Assembly: GCF_011299555.1 (NCBI RefSeq) | Contig: NZ_CP049857.1 | Span: forward strand, 248,001 to 312,000 | Source: Dysgonomonas sp. HDW5A | GTDB lineage: Bacteria > Bacteroidota > Bacteroidia > Bacteroidales > Dysgonomonadaceae | DNA: 64,000 nucleotides | Reading direction: 5' to 3' | Shown: positions 1-8,648 of the stretch, piece after piece | Layout: the number at the start of each line of letters is the position of its first letter | Numbering within the stretch: the first letter of the stretch is position 1 | Notes under the pieces: model-generated | What the model was told of the DNA's origin: nothing | The model's database searches: none | What the model saw: only the letters and a program-made list of their open reading frames with translations | Made by a program: the position numbers and the translations under genes

Positions 1-1023
1 CAACAGATAAATTTATATACGGCTTATCCGTCAGAATATCACGACTCCAATCATTATGGACCTTTTTTCAGTTTGATCATTGCCCCTTTTACATTCTTGC
101 CTGATCAAATAGGTGTTCTACTATGGAATCTATCAATGGGATTATGCCTCTTTGTTGCATTCTACTACTTGCCTATTCAATGGCGAAAGATGTACCTATT
201 CTTTTATATAGTATTGATCCAACTATATACCTGTATAATGAATTCGCAGACAAACGGGCTAATTGCTGCTCTTATAATAGGTAGTTTTCTATTTATACGA
301 AAAGAAAAAGACTTCTGGGCTGCATGCTTTATTATGCTTGGGGTATTTATTAAATTGTATGGAATTGTAGGATTAAGTTTCTTTTTCTTTTCGAAGCATA
401 AAGGTAAATTCATAGTTTATTTATTTTTTTGGGCTGCAATCTTCTTTGTCTTACCCATGTTTATTTCATCACCCGAATTTATTATCCAAAGTTATTATGA
501 CTGGTACGCATCCCTCTCAAATAAAAGTGTTGAAAATATGACAAACTTCTCTCAGGATATGTCTGCGATTGGACTAGTCAGAAGGACTTTTGACATTATG
601 GATGCTTCCGCTCTATATATTATAATTCCCGGTATCATATTATTTGGATTGCAGTACATTAAAACAGAGAAATACAACCAATTAACATATCAGCTGGGAA
701 TATTAGCCTCAACGCTATTATTTATGGTTCTCTTCAGTACTGGTTCTGAATCTGAGACTTATATCATTGCTTTGACAGGAGTTTCCATTTGGTTCTTTAT
801 ACAGGAAGAGCCACATAAAAAATGGGTCGTTTTCTTATTATTATTCACTATTTTCTGGACATGGGTAACAACATCTCATTTATTTCCCAAAAGTATAAGA
901 GTAGACATCTTTAAGAGATATTCTCTAAAAGCATTACCCTGTTTAGTTGTTTGGCTAATTCTTGTTTATCAATTAATAACATCACGAGGTATTATTAAAT
1001 TATCAAATCCCGATGAGCTATAA
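1..1023 (+). CDS. GT87-type polytopic glycosyltransferase, 5' end missing
   Basis: The reading frame is open from base 1, so the protein starts outside the window; the visible part is about 340 residues. It is very hydrophobic, with at least eight membrane segments and aromatic-rich loops, and resembles the DUF2029/GT87 family of polyprenyl-phosphate-mannose-dependent glycosyltransferases. The likely role is adding a sugar to a lipid-linked or surface glycan at the membrane. The stop overlaps the next gene by 11 bases, and that gene makes the kind of lipid-linked sugar a GT87 enzyme uses, which supports the call. The catalytic N-terminal loop is not visible, so the family assignment rests on overall character and context. 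Confidence 0.7.
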   Translation, partial: QQINLYTAYPSEYHDSNHYGPFFSLIIAPFTFLPDQIGVLLWNLSMGLCLFVAFYYLPIQWRKMYLFFYIVLIQLYTCIMNSQTNGLIAALIIGSFLFIRKEKDFWAACFIMLGVFIKLYGIVGLSFFFFSKHKGKFIVYLFFWAAIFFVLPMFISSPEFIIQSYYDWYASLSNKSVENMTNFSQDMSAIGLVRRTFDIMDASALYIIIPGIILFGLQYIKTEKYNQLTYQLGILASTLLFMVLFSTGSESETYIIALTGVSIWFFIQEEPHKKWVVFLLLFTIFWTWVTTSHLFPKSIRVDIFKRYSLKALPCLVVWLILVYQLITSRGIIKLSNPDEL

Positions 1024-1969
1024 AAAGAAGGTGTCAATTATACTTTGCAGCTATAATGAGGCTTCAAATTTGCCTATTGTTATCAGAGCTATACATGATA
1101 ATTTAGACGAGCTACCTTATGATAAAGAAATAATCATAGTAAACGATGGTAGCTCCGACAATTCGATGGAAATAATTGATGAGCTGTGTAAATCCGACCC
1201 GGAATTATTCTACATAGAATTCTCCCGTAACTTTGGTCATCAGAACGCATTGAGAGCAGGAATCGACCACGCAACGGGTGACTGCATTATTTCGATGGAT
1301 GCCGATATGCAACATCCACCTGAGATGTTACCCCAATTTATTCAAAAATGGGAAGAAGGTTATGACATTGTCTATACCCGAAGACTTGAAGATAAAGGAC
1401 TTTCGAAGATGAAGAGAAAAAGCTCTTCCTTATTCTACAAAGTCTTAAATCACTTTTCGGAGATTGACCTTGAGGAAGGAACTGCTGATTTTAGATTAAT
1501 TGATAAAAGTGCCAAGAAGGTCATCTCTAATATAAAGGGTGGTGAGTTATTTATGCGTGGATTAGTCAAGTGGATTGGATTCAGACAATATCGAATTGAC
1601 TACATGCCTCATCAAAGATTATACGGAAGTACCAAGTATACTTTCAAGAAGATGATGAATCTTGCAGTTCAAGGGATTCTTTCATTCAGTACCAAGCCTC
1701 TGCATATAGCTTTATATGTCGGATTTGCCATTGCTTTCATATCGCTTGTATTTATGATTCCCTATGCACTGATCAGTTTCTTTTTTGGGCATCCTTTAGC
1801 CGGATGGGCTTCGATGATTAGTATCGTATCTTTTCTAGGAGGTTTTCAGCTATTTGTACTGGGAATTATCGGATTGTATATTGGTCAGATATTTAACCTC
1901 TCGAAAGGCTACCCTACTTACATTATAAAAGACACTAATTTATATCAACAAAATAACGAAAGAAGATGA
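1013..1969 (+). CDS. Family 2 glycosyltransferase (DPM1/GtrB-like) with two C-terminal membrane helices
   Basis: 318 residues. The N-terminal GT-A domain has the nucleotide-binding start (VSIILCSYNEASNLP, residues 7-21), VNDGSSDNS at 43-51, and the metal-binding DADMQ at 96-100 followed by HPPE. Two hydrophobic helices follow residue 235, the arrangement of GtrB/ArnC-type enzymes that move a sugar from a nucleotide onto polyprenyl phosphate at the inner membrane. It overlaps the GT87-like gene upstream by 11 bases and the deacetylase downstream by 4, so the three are almost certainly translated from one mRNA. The sugar cannot be read from the sequence. Confidence 0.9.
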   Translation: MSYKKKVSIILCSYNEASNLPIVIRAIHDNLDELPYDKEIIIVNDGSSDNSMEIIDELCKSDPELFYIEFSRNFGHQNALRAGIDHATGDCIISMDADMQHPPEMLPQFIQKWEEGYDIVYTRRLEDKGLSKMKRKSSSLFYKVLNHFSEIDLEEGTADFRLIDKSAKKVISNIKGGELFMRGLVKWIGFRQYRIDYMPHQRLYGSTKYTFKKMMNLAVQGILSFSTKPLHIALYVGFAIAFISLVFMIPYALISFFFGHPLAGWASMISIVSFLGGFQLFVLGIIGLYIGQIFNLSKGYPTYIIKDTNLYQQNNERR

Positions 1970-2745
1970 TCTTATTAAGTTTTGATATTGAAGAGTTTGA
2001 GATGCCCAGAGAATATGGCGATCCGATTCCTTTTACCGATCAGATCCAAATCTCAAAAGAGGGCACAACAAAGATACTGGACTTACTGAAAAAGCATAAT
2101 ATAACTGCCACATTCTATACTACGGCTAATTTTGCCCAGAATGCCGAAGACATCGTTACAAGGATTGTTTCGGAAGGACATGAACTGGCTTCGCATGGCC
2201 TGTATCACGATCACTTCAAGCCTGAGCATCTGAAGCAATCTAAAGAGATTCTTGAACAAATCGGCAAGACTCCCGTCAGAGGATATCGTATGGCTCGTAT
2301 GATGCCTGTTCCCGAAGAAGAAGTATATAATGCAGGATATATCTACAACTCCTCTATCAATCCGACCTATTTACCGGGAAGGTATAATAAACTGAATGAA
2401 CCTCGCACTTACTTTATGCGTGAGGGAGTATGGCAGATTCCGGCCTCTGTTACGCCACTGATTAGGTTTCCTCTTTTCTGGATTTCATTTCATAACCTGC
2501 CATTATCCTTATATTGTGCTTTAGCAGGCAGAACCTTAAAGAAAGACGGTTATCTGAATGTATATTTCCATCCTTGGGAATTCATGCCGATAGGTCCCAA
2601 ATTGAAATACAACTTTCCTTTTTACGTGACTAAGAACACCGATCAGAAAATGGTCGACAGATTAAGCAAGTTTATAGAATGGGCTCTAAAGAAAGGACAT
2701 AAGTTTGAGCATACGTATAAGCTTATAGAAGATAAGACATCATAA
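1966..2745 (+). CDS. NodB-type polysaccharide deacetylase family protein
   Basis: 259 residues, no signal peptide. It opens with LSFDIEEFEMP, the first NodB motif with the metal-binding acidic residue, and has ELASHGLYHDHF near residue 75, the second motif with metal-ligand histidines. A late HPWEF motif is also typical of the DUF3473-associated deacetylase group. It probably removes N-acetyl groups from a sugar of the glycan built by the two upstream glycosyltransferases. The ATG overlaps the previous stop (ATGA). Its TAA stop is the first half of a palindrome that also carries the stop of the convergent nuclease gene. Confidence 0.85.
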   Translation: MILLSFDIEEFEMPREYGDPIPFTDQIQISKEGTTKILDLLKKHNITATFYTTANFAQNAEDIVTRIVSEGHELASHGLYHDHFKPEHLKQSKEILEQIGKTPVRGYRMARMMPVPEEEVYNAGYIYNSSINPTYLPGRYNKLNEPRTYFMREGVWQIPASVTPLIRFPLFWISFHNLPLSLYCALAGRTLKKDGYLNVYFHPWEFMPIGPKLKYNFPFYVTKNTDQKMVDRLSKFIEWALKKGHKFEHTYKLIEDKTS

Positions 2746-2760
2746 GGTCAGAAACCTTTA
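2743..2760. repeat. Gene-boundary palindrome, copy joining two convergent stop codons
   Basis: The 18-base sequence TAAGGTCAGAAACCTTTA begins with the TAA of the deacetylase gene and ends with the TTA that is the reverse-strand stop of the endonuclease gene. It is a member of the AAGGTCnnnGACCTT family found all along the window, here with an imperfect centre. Confidence 0.75.
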
Positions 2761-3714
2761 TTTCAAATTATACCCATTAACAACCTTGAATAATAAATCC
2801 TTTATTTGAGGTTGTCTGTTTATTTTATCATCCTTAACCACGTAAAAAGGCTGATCTTTTTTATTCCCCCAAATATGATCTACTAACGCAGGGCAATCTA
2901 CATATGGATTGCGGTTACCTTGTATTTTATAGACCTCGTTATTCCTCTCAATCTCCTTCTCGCTTACAGGGTCTTCGTTATTCCATTTAATCAGCATCTC
3001 TAACGCCCAAGGCTGTAGACCCGGATAAGCAGTTGTCTGAAGCATCGACTTTGTAGCATCCGGTTTCCAGTCATAAGCATAGTCCTCATAGCAAGTCAGC
3101 ATATAGAAGTAAACACGGGCAAAGTCTCCCTTGTACTCATCTGCCGGTTCGAATACCTGCCCTCTGTATCCCTTCGGATAAGTATTGATCCCAACCTTAG
3201 AAACTCCGTTATCAAATTTGGCAATACCTACTTCTCCCAAAGGAAGATTACTCTTGGCAGCATTGGCATTATAGTCAGACGGGAATAGATTATGAAGATC
3301 TCCATTGGCATCGTATGATGAATATTTATCTCTCTTACCCCACCAACTGCGAGGCATGCAATGTTCGCGATTCTGAACATTTCCCCCCACATAGGTAGGA
3401 TGTTTCTCATTGGAATACATATCGATAAAATACCCTTCGGAACTCCAATCGGTCTTCTTAAAGTAATTATCCCACCAATAGCGGGCAGTTGTTTTTTCGT
3501 CGAAATCAAGATATGTGTGATCCCTTATAATGTCGTGCATAGCTGTTTTTAGAGCAGCACCCGATAAGCCATTAGCCCGATCATAATACCCGATAGAAAT
3601 ATCTTTGACAAATAATGAAGCTATGGCAATCACTATAGGAATAAGCCATAATAGCTTTCGTCCAAAACCCGAACCTTTCTTTTTACCTTTTTTCTTCTTT
3701 CTTTTCTTAGCCAC
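2758..3714 (-). CDS. Endonuclease I family secreted or membrane-anchored nuclease
   Basis: About 318 residues from a GTG start. After a very basic N-terminus (KKRKKKKGKKK) comes one hydrophobic helix (LLWLIPIVIAIASLFV), so the nuclease domain probably faces the periplasm. EHCMPRSWWG and DLHNLFPSD match the beta-beta-alpha-metal active site of the endonuclease I (EndA/Vvn/NucM) family, non-specific nucleases that degrade DNA or RNA outside the cytoplasm. A TTG 18 bases upstream (3732) is in frame but lies inside a palindromic repeat; GTG at 3714 places the basic stretch right at the N-terminus and is preferred, without certainty. Typical EndA lacks such a lysine-rich head. Confidence 0.85.
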   Translation of the reverse strand: MAKKRKKKKGKKKGSGFGRKLLWLIPIVIAIASLFVKDISIGYYDRANGLSGAALKTAMHDIIRDHTYLDFDEKTTARYWWDNYFKKTDWSSEGYFIDMYSNEKHPTYVGGNVQNREHCMPRSWWGKRDKYSSYDANGDLHNLFPSDYNANAAKSNLPLGEVGIAKFDNGVSKVGINTYPKGYRGQVFEPADEYKGDFARVYFYMLTCYEDYAYDWKPDATKSMLQTTAYPGLQPWALEMLIKWNNEDPVSEKEIERNNEVYKIQGNRNPYVDCPALVDHIWGNKKDQPFYVVKDDKINRQPQIKDLLFKVVNGYNLK

Positions 3715-3724
3715 TTGTGTTTGT

Positions 3725-3739
3725 AAGGTCAAAAACCTT
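3725..3739. repeat. Gene-boundary palindrome copy
   Basis: AAGGTCAAAAACCTT, followed on the + strand by CTTTATTATTTTTAC. It lies just upstream of the endonuclease start; a reverse-strand TTG codon sits inside it at 3732-3730. Confidence 0.7.
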
Positions 3740-3762
3740 CTTTATTATTTTTACTCTAAAGT

Positions 3763-3799
3763 AAAAAACACAGATGAAGCCTTTAAACCTCAACTGTGT
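3763..3799 (-). terminator. Intrinsic terminator downstream of glyA
   Basis: On the minus strand ACACAG (3799-3794) pairs with CTGTGT (3773-3768), with a further inner four-pair stem, and six T follow. The position, 37 bases past the glyA stop, fits termination of glyA before the endonuclease gene. Confidence 0.65.
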
Positions 3800-3835
3800 C
3801 TCTTTATATGAATGACAAATCACTTACTTACTCAA

Positions 3836-5116
3836 TCACCAAGCAAATAAAGGGTAATCTTGCATCATTTGATTTACCTTCTCACGCACTGTTTTGATCG
3901 TTTTTTCGTCTTCGTGATTAGCCAATACTGTATCGATCATCTCTACAATATCACCCATCAAACCATCCTTAACGCCACGAGTTGTTATTGCCGGAGTACC
4001 GAAACGAAGTCCCGATGTAAGGAATGGGCTACGGCTGTCAAAAGGTACCATATTTTTATTGGTAGTAATATCTGCCGCAACAAGAGCTTTCTCGGCAACC
4101 TTACCTGTCAATTCAGGGAATTTCTTTCTAAGGTCGATTAAGATCAAGTGATTGTCTGTACCTTCCGACACAATCTTATATCCTTTATCAGCAAAAGCCT
4201 GAGCCATTACAGATGCATTCTTTTGAACTTGCGATTGATATACTTTATAAGATGGATCTAATGCCTCAGCAAAAGAAACTGCTTTAGCTGCAATAACATG
4301 CTCAAGTGGTCCACCTTGTATTCCCGGGAATACAGCAGAATCCAACAATGCAGACATCATACGGGTTTCACCTTTTGGAGTTTTCTTTCCGAAAGGATTT
4401 TCAAAATCTTTACCTAACAATATAGCTCCACCACGAGGTCCACGTAAAGTTTTATGAGTTGTAGTAGTTACAATGTGTGCAAATGGAAGTGGGTTATTTA
4501 AAAGACCGGCAGCAATCAATCCCGCAGGGTGAGCCATATCAACCAAGAAGATAGCACCGATTGAATCTGCAATCTGACGGATACGTGCATAATCCCAATC
4601 ACGAGAATAAGCCGAAGCACCTGCAATAATCAATTTTGGTTTTTCTGCTTTAGCAACAGCTTCCATTTGGTCGTAATCGACCTCTTCGTTATCTTGTCTT
4701 ACATTATACTCAAGTGCATGGAACATCAATCCCGAAAAGTTTACGGGTGAACCGTGTGAAAGGTGACCTCCATGAGAAAGATTCAATCCTAGAAATTTAT
4801 CGCCTGCCTGAAGACAAGCCAAAAATACTGCGGCATTTGCCTGAGCTCCCGAGTGAGGCTGTACATTCGCCCATTCGGCTCCAAAAATTTGTTTCAAACG
4901 ATCGATAGCCAATTGTTCGCTAAGGTCAACTATTTCGCAGCCTCCATAATAACGTTTTCCGGGATATCCCTCGGCATATTTATTAGTTAGACACGATCCC
5001 ATAGCATCCATCACTTGCTGACTTACAAAATTTTCTGAAGCAATAAGTTCAATTCCTTTTAGCTGGCGCTGGTGTTCTCTTTCAATAATATCAAAAATTG
5101 CAGTATCTCTTTTCAT
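3836..5116 (-). CDS. glyA: Serine hydroxymethyltransferase
   Basis: 426 residues, the usual length. It converts serine and tetrahydrofolate to glycine and methylene-tetrahydrofolate, the main one-carbon source, in the cytoplasm. Diagnostic features include IELIASENF (residues 22-30), [11 protein letters not shown] (49-59), and [14 protein letters not shown] (217-230), whose Lys222 holds pyridoxal phosphate. A -7 element lies about 120 bases upstream of the ATG, leaving a long leader that contains two gene-boundary palindromes. A hairpin with a T-run follows the stop. Confidence 0.98.
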   Translation of the reverse strand: MKRDTAIFDIIEREHQRQLKGIELIASENFVSQQVMDAMGSCLTNKYAEGYPGKRYYGGCEIVDLSEQLAIDRLKQIFGAEWANVQPHSGAQANAAVFLACLQAGDKFLGLNLSHGGHLSHGSPVNFSGLMFHALEYNVRQDNEEVDYDQMEAVAKAEKPKLIIAGASAYSRDWDYARIRQIADSIGAIFLVDMAHPAGLIAAGLLNNPLPFAHIVTTTTHKTLRGPRGGAILLGKDFENPFGKKTPKGETRMMSALLDSAVFPGIQGGPLEHVIAAKAVSFAEALDPSYKVYQSQVQKNASVMAQAFADKGYKIVSEGTDNHLILIDLRKKFPELTGKVAEKALVAADITTNKNMVPFDSRSPFLTSGLRFGTPAITTRGVKDGLMGDIVEMIDTVLANHEDEKTIKTVREKVNQMMQDYPLFAW

Positions 5117-5133
5117 TATATAAGAAAGTTTTA

Positions 5134-5190
5134 AAGGTCGCTGACCTGTTGTTTATTTTCTGATTAAAGGTCTCTGACCTCTTTATTACT
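5134..5190. repeat. Two gene-boundary palindromes in the glyA leader
   Basis: AAGGTCGCTGACCT at 5134-5147 and AAGGTCTCTGACCT at 5167-5180, the second followed by CTTTATTACTC. They are 33 bases apart, head to tail, between the predicted glyA transcription start and its ATG. This is the only tandem pair of the family seen here. Confidence 0.75.
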
Positions 5191-5238
5191 CACATTGCTT
5201 AGAATAAGATTATTCATTCAATGTTAAAAATGTGTTTA

Positions 5239-5246
5239 CAAATTTA
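5239..5246 (-). promoter_or_regulatory. -7 element of the glyA promoter
   Basis: The reverse strand reads TAAATTTG, an exact match to the Bacteroidota -7 consensus TAnnTTTG. Transcription would start near 5232, giving a leader of about 115 nt. Confidence 0.55.
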
Positions 5247-5379
5247 CTATATTATTTTTCATTTCCCTGACTATATGAGTAATATTTTCACCTTCGCCAA
5301 CCATTCTGAAAACCCATCGAAATAATATCAAAAAAATGCTGCGATTATTCAAGCCCTACTTTTTCTTTATTAAAAACAC

Positions 5380-5387
5380 TACTTTTG
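5380..5387 (+). promoter_or_regulatory. -7 element reading into the repeat element
   Basis: TACTTTTG matches TAnnTTTG. The predicted start, near 5394, is 14 bases before the left arm of the repeat element at 5408, so the element could be transcribed from its own promoter. No clear TTTG -33 partner is visible. Confidence 0.45.
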
Positions 5388-5407
5388 TAGAATAGATAAA
5401 ATATGTC

Positions 5408-5904
5408 AATCAGTAGTTGGAATTATATGTTCAATTTTCCTAACGCACCCTATGGGTTTGTTTTTCATTTTGCCTTGATGCAAAACGAAACAAAAGATCA
5501 AGACTATGCCTCTTTGCCCGACCCGCTACGGTCTCGAAAGCTAAAACAAAAGAAAACGTTTAACGTTGATACCCTTTTGTTTCTTAACGCTTTCTTTATC
5601 CTGCGGGTACCCCGTGCAACTGGCAAGGTCGGTAACCTAACGGATGACAAGCTTTTGCGTGCGTCAGCCCAAGTGCATCAGTGGCACAGCCGTTGGCTGA
5701 CAAGCGAAGCAGGCGTAAAACTAAACGTGCCGTAAGGCAGTAGGTTTAGTTTTACCTGCAAGCTAAAGTCAGACAGGCGAGCCACGCAGCACAAAGCCTT
5801 TTTGATTCCTTTTGCGGATTTGGGCAAAAGGAATACAAGCAATCTGTGATTGTGCGTAGTAAAAAGACAATTTAATAGAACATTAAACAGATCAACTACT
5901 GATT
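5408..5904. repeat. Hairpin-rich repeat element, long copy (about 497 bp)
   Basis: The ends are a perfect 12-base inverted repeat: AATCAGTAGTTG (5408-5419) and CAACTACTGATT (5893-5904). Inside, about 200 bp from 5440 and about 35 bp from 5828 are shared with the copy at 9177-9456. Internal hairpins include AAACAAAAG (5544-5552) with CTTTTGTTT (5574-5582), conserved in both copies; GTAAAACTAAAC (5715-5726) with GTTTAGTTTTAC (5744-5755), only here; and CAATC/GATTG near 5840. The block is visibly richer in G and C than its flanks. It has an open frame (5403-5735), but the frame is not kept in the other copy, so the element is read as non-coding. It fills most of the 810-bp gap between glyA and the next gene. 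Confidence 0.8.
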
Positions 5905-5926
5905 CGCATAAAATAATAAAGAAGAC

Positions 5927-6298
5927 ATGAACACAACCGAAAAAAGCACAATTGAGAATCTCGAAAACCAGTTACTGGATGCTATGCGAACTGCCAATAT
6001 AGAAACATTGGATAAGCTTATTCATCCCGATCTGTTATTTAACAGTGCCATGGGGCAAACCATTACTAAGGAGATTGATTTAGAAGCGTATCGAAGCGGA
6101 CTGATGGTTGTAAATAAAATCAGTGCTTCCGATCAACAGATCAATATCATTGGTAACACAGCGGTGGTTGCTGTTACAATAGATATGGATGGGAAGTATG
6201 GTACTCAACCGATTTCGGGTAAAGTACGTTTTCTTAGGGTTTGGAAACAGTGCGATAAAGGATGGCAAGTTATTGCAGGAAGTAGTGTGATGATATAA
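5927..6298 (+). CDS. NTF2-like (SnoaL/DUF4440) small protein
   Basis: 123 residues, cytoplasmic. The pattern of an N-terminal helix (LENQLLDAMRTANIETLDKL), then HPDLLFNS, a middle GNTAVVAVTIDMDGKYG and a final strand with RVWKQCDKGWQVIAG is that of the DUF4440/SnoaL-like branch of the NTF2 fold. Members are diverse and function is not predictable. It follows the repeat element by 22 bases and ends in a terminator shared with aroC. Confidence 0.75.
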   Translation: MNTTEKSTIENLENQLLDAMRTANIETLDKLIHPDLLFNSAMGQTITKEIDLEAYRSGLMVVNKISASDQQINIIGNTAVVAVTIDMDGKYGTQPISGKVRFLRVWKQCDKGWQVIAGSSVMI

Positions 6299-6337
6299 AT
6301 CGATATTTTCTAAACACTTCGCCTACCTTATAAATAC

Positions 6338-6388
6338 AAAAACTGCTTTTCTCGTTTCATGTAGAAGAAATTGAGAAAAGCAGTTTTT
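6338..6388. terminator. Bidirectional intrinsic terminator
   Basis: A perfect 16-base inverted repeat, AAAAACTGCTTTTCTC (6338-6353) and GAGAAAAGCAGTTTTT (6373-6388), has A and T runs on both sides. It lies between the convergent NTF2-like gene and aroC and can serve both. Confidence 0.9.
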
Positions 6389-6400
6389 ACATATTATATT

Positions 6401-7465
6401 TTAGCGAGCCTTGTTCAACAAATAATAATCGAGGATAGTCATTGCTGCCATTGCCTCAACAATAGGCACGGCACGAGGAAGCACACACGCATCGTGACGT
6501 CCACGAGCTTTAAGATCGGCTTCATTTCCTTCACTATCTACCGTATGTTGCTGCATCAAGATCGTTGCAACAGGCTTAAAAGCTACTCTGAAATAAATAT
6601 CCTGTCCGTTTGAAATCCCGCCCTGAATACCTCCCGAATGGTTGGTGCGGGTACTGATTTCACCGTTTTTATCATAAAATTCGTCATTCACTTCCGAACC
6701 TCTGTGATTCACATCAAAGCCATCGCCGTATTCAAAACCTTTCACAGCATTGATACTTAGCATAGCATTCCCCAAGGCTGCATGAAGTTTTCCGAATACA
6801 GGTTCACCCAATCCAACCGGAGTACCTTTGATTACACAAGTAATCACTCCGCCGATAGTATCGCCTTTCGATTTCACTTCGTTTATCAATGTGATCATTT
6901 CCTCTGCTTTTACAGCATCGGGACATCTTACAGGGGTATCTTCAATAGTATTCAGATCGTATTCAGAATACAACTTTTCCAACTTAATACCACCTACCTG
7001 CGATGTATATGCAGTAACCGATACATTCAATTGATTGAGTGCCAATTTAGCTAAAGCACCAGCTACACAACGGGCAATAGTTTCACGAGCCGAAGAACGA
7101 CCTCCTCCTCTATGATCTCTGATTCCATATTTCTGTTGATATGTGTAATCCGCATGAGACGGACGATACAAAGCTTTCATATTATCATAATCAGAAGAGT
7201 GCTGATTAGCGTTCCATATCACAAAACCAATGGGAGTACCCGTGGTTTTACCTTCGAAAATACCCGATAAAAACTCCACCTTATCGGCTTCGTTTCTGGG
7301 TGTAGTTATTTTTGATTGTCCCGGACGACGGCGGTTAAGCTCATTCTGGATAAAATCCATATCCACCTCGATGCCCGCAGGACAGCCGTCAATTATGCCT
7401 CCGATGGCAGCACCGTGAGATTCACCGAAAGATGTTAACCGAAATATATTGCCAAAAGTATTCAT
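6401..7465 (-). CDS. aroC: Chorismate synthase
   Basis: 354 residues, full length. It catalyses the last shikimate-pathway step, 5-enolpyruvylshikimate-3-phosphate to chorismate, using reduced FMN. Signatures: [12 protein letters not shown] (residues 12-23), [13 protein letters not shown] near 48-60, and [11 protein letters not shown] near 119-129. It is monocistronic here, with a consensus -7 element about 80 bases upstream and a bidirectional terminator just after the stop. Confidence 0.98.
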   Translation of the reverse strand: MNTFGNIFRLTSFGESHGAAIGGIIDGCPAGIEVDMDFIQNELNRRRPGQSKITTPRNEADKVEFLSGIFEGKTTGTPIGFVIWNANQHSSDYDNMKALYRPSHADYTYQQKYGIRDHRGGGRSSARETIARCVAGALAKLALNQLNVSVTAYTSQVGGIKLEKLYSEYDLNTIEDTPVRCPDAVKAEEMITLINEVKSKGDTIGGVITCVIKGTPVGLGEPVFGKLHAALGNAMLSINAVKGFEYGDGFDVNHRGSEVNDEFYDKNGEISTRTNHSGGIQGGISNGQDIYFRVAFKPVATILMQQHTVDSEGNEADLKARGRHDACVLPRAVPIVEAMAAMTILDYYLLNKAR

Positions 7466-7540
7466 ATTCTTATTAAATAATAGTAGTAAGTAATTTAAGT
7501 TGGCGTATTCCTTTCAATAAGCCTGCCATCTTAACTATTA

Positions 7541-7548
7541 CAAATATA
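7541..7548 (-). promoter_or_regulatory. -7 element of the aroC promoter
   Basis: The reverse strand reads TATATTTG, a consensus match. A TTG lies about 21 bases upstream (7572-7570). Predicted leader about 70 nt. Confidence 0.55.
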
Positions 7549-7588
7549 GATAAAAATGAAAGTAAATCACAACTTCTATTATACATAT

Positions 7589-7618
7589 AAGGTCTCATAC
7601 CTTCTTTATTACTTTGGC
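7589..7618 (+). repeat. Gene-boundary palindrome with full tail
   Basis: AAGGTCTCATACCTT followed by CTTTATTACTTTGGC, a good example of the complete unit (palindrome plus TTTATTRCTTTGGC tail). It lies between aroC and the outer-membrane protein gene. Confidence 0.75.
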
Positions 7619-7719
7619 TGTAGGCGCGAACCTGTGTGTTTACGCATTTAAGACAGACACATAGGTCTCTTTCCAACAAAAGGATATCATTAAATATTTT
7701 CGTTTACTCGATTTATACT

Positions 7720-8433
7720 TCAAAATCCGAAAATATATCCGATCGAATAAAACATCTGACTCCCATAAGGGCTCCATTCATTCTGAACCAAATCGTAATG
7801 AATCATCATAGTGACAGCTCCATTACGTCCTGAAGGGATATTTACACCACCTCCGACTAATACACAAGGAACTGTTTTTGAATCAATAGACTCTCCTCCC
7901 GAACTTCCCCACATCTGATAAATTTCGGGCTGTACTTCCAATGAGATAAAACGGATCGGGTGAAATCTGGCAAATGCGTTTAACCCCAAGTAATTTTGCG
8001 AAAAATCATTCCGGCGAGAATCTTCTTTATAATAGAAATAACCGATTCCACCTCCCGCAGTAAAGTAACGGTTAAACTCATAACCAACCTGCGGAGAGAT
8101 ATTCACAGACACATAACCACTACCAAATGCCATACCAAACGAACCTCCGAATATCATTCTGCCTTGACTCTCATTTCCTTCTCTGTAGTTTAGAGGCTGC
8201 GAAGGCTTTGGCTGATATGTTTGTTGTTGTTTCGCAGGCTGCTCAATTCTGTACAAAGGCTCCTGAGATTGATTCACCATTGGATCGGCAACTGTATCAT
8301 AACGAAACAGTGGCACTTGATTCTTTGCCGGAGCAGGAACCGTGTCATAACGAAAGGCTTTCGTTTCTGTTTGACCGAAGCTGTTTGATACTACCCAAAT
8401 GAAAGCTGCCAGCGAAAGAATTAAAGTTTTCAT
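7720..8433 (-). CDS. Outer-membrane beta-barrel-like protein of unknown function
   Basis: 237 residues with a signal peptide (MKTLILSLAAFIWVVSNSFGQ). A proline- and glutamine-rich linker with near-repeats FRYDTVPAPAKNQVP and FRYDTVADPMVNQ covers about residues 26-80. From about 90 the chain alternates in the way of transmembrane strands (GYEFNRYFTAGGGIGYFYY, FISLEVQPEIYQMWG) and ends in a terminal aromatic (GYIFGF), the usual outer-membrane insertion signal. No enzyme motif is visible. An OmpW/OmpA-barrel-like protein is the best guess. Confidence 0.6.
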   Translation of the reverse strand: MKTLILSLAAFIWVVSNSFGQTETKAFRYDTVPAPAKNQVPLFRYDTVADPMVNQSQEPLYRIEQPAKQQQTYQPKPSQPLNYREGNESQGRMIFGGSFGMAFGSGYVSVNISPQVGYEFNRYFTAGGGIGYFYYKEDSRRNDFSQNYLGLNAFARFHPIRFISLEVQPEIYQMWGSSGGESIDSKTVPCVLVGGGVNIPSGRNGAVTMMIHYDLVQNEWSPYGSQMFYSIGYIFGF

Positions 8434-8510
8434 ATGCTTAGAGGCGTTATGTGTTTATTATTTAATTTTATTAACATTCAGCATATTGAATAAGTTCAGA
8501 TTTACTCTAT

Positions 8511-8648
8511 TAAAAGTAACAAAAGCTGCAATAAGGTTACAAAAGTGGATTATAAGCTTATTTATAGGATATACTTTTGTCACTTTACAAATAACTGATT
8601 TTCAAAATACAAATAGAAAAAAGGTTACAAAAGTAACAAAAGTGACAC
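8511..8648. repeat. Iterated AAAAGTRAC / GTTACAAAAG motifs
   Basis: AAGGTTACAAAAGT occurs at 8533-8546 and again at 8621-8634, 88 bases apart. AAAAGTAAC occurs at 8512 and 8629, and a reverse copy, CTTTTGTCACTT, is at 8574-8585. At the right end GTTAC-AAAA-GTAAC can form a hairpin that, read leftwards, is followed by six T, so part of the block may terminate the HTH gene. Iterated motifs next to a phage-type DNA-binding gene could also be protein binding sites. Confidence 0.6.

Noticed and set aside
3605-3811. Open frame of 68 codons opposite the endonuclease gene
   Set aside because: It is the complement of the lysine-rich N-terminus and the glyA terminator.
5134-5190. CRISPR-like repeats
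   Set aside because: Only two units, palindromic, no regular spacers, and no cas genes anywhere in the window.
5403-5735. Open frame of 110 codons
   Set aside because: It lies within the repeat element; the frame is not kept in the second copy and the composition is that of the structured DNA.
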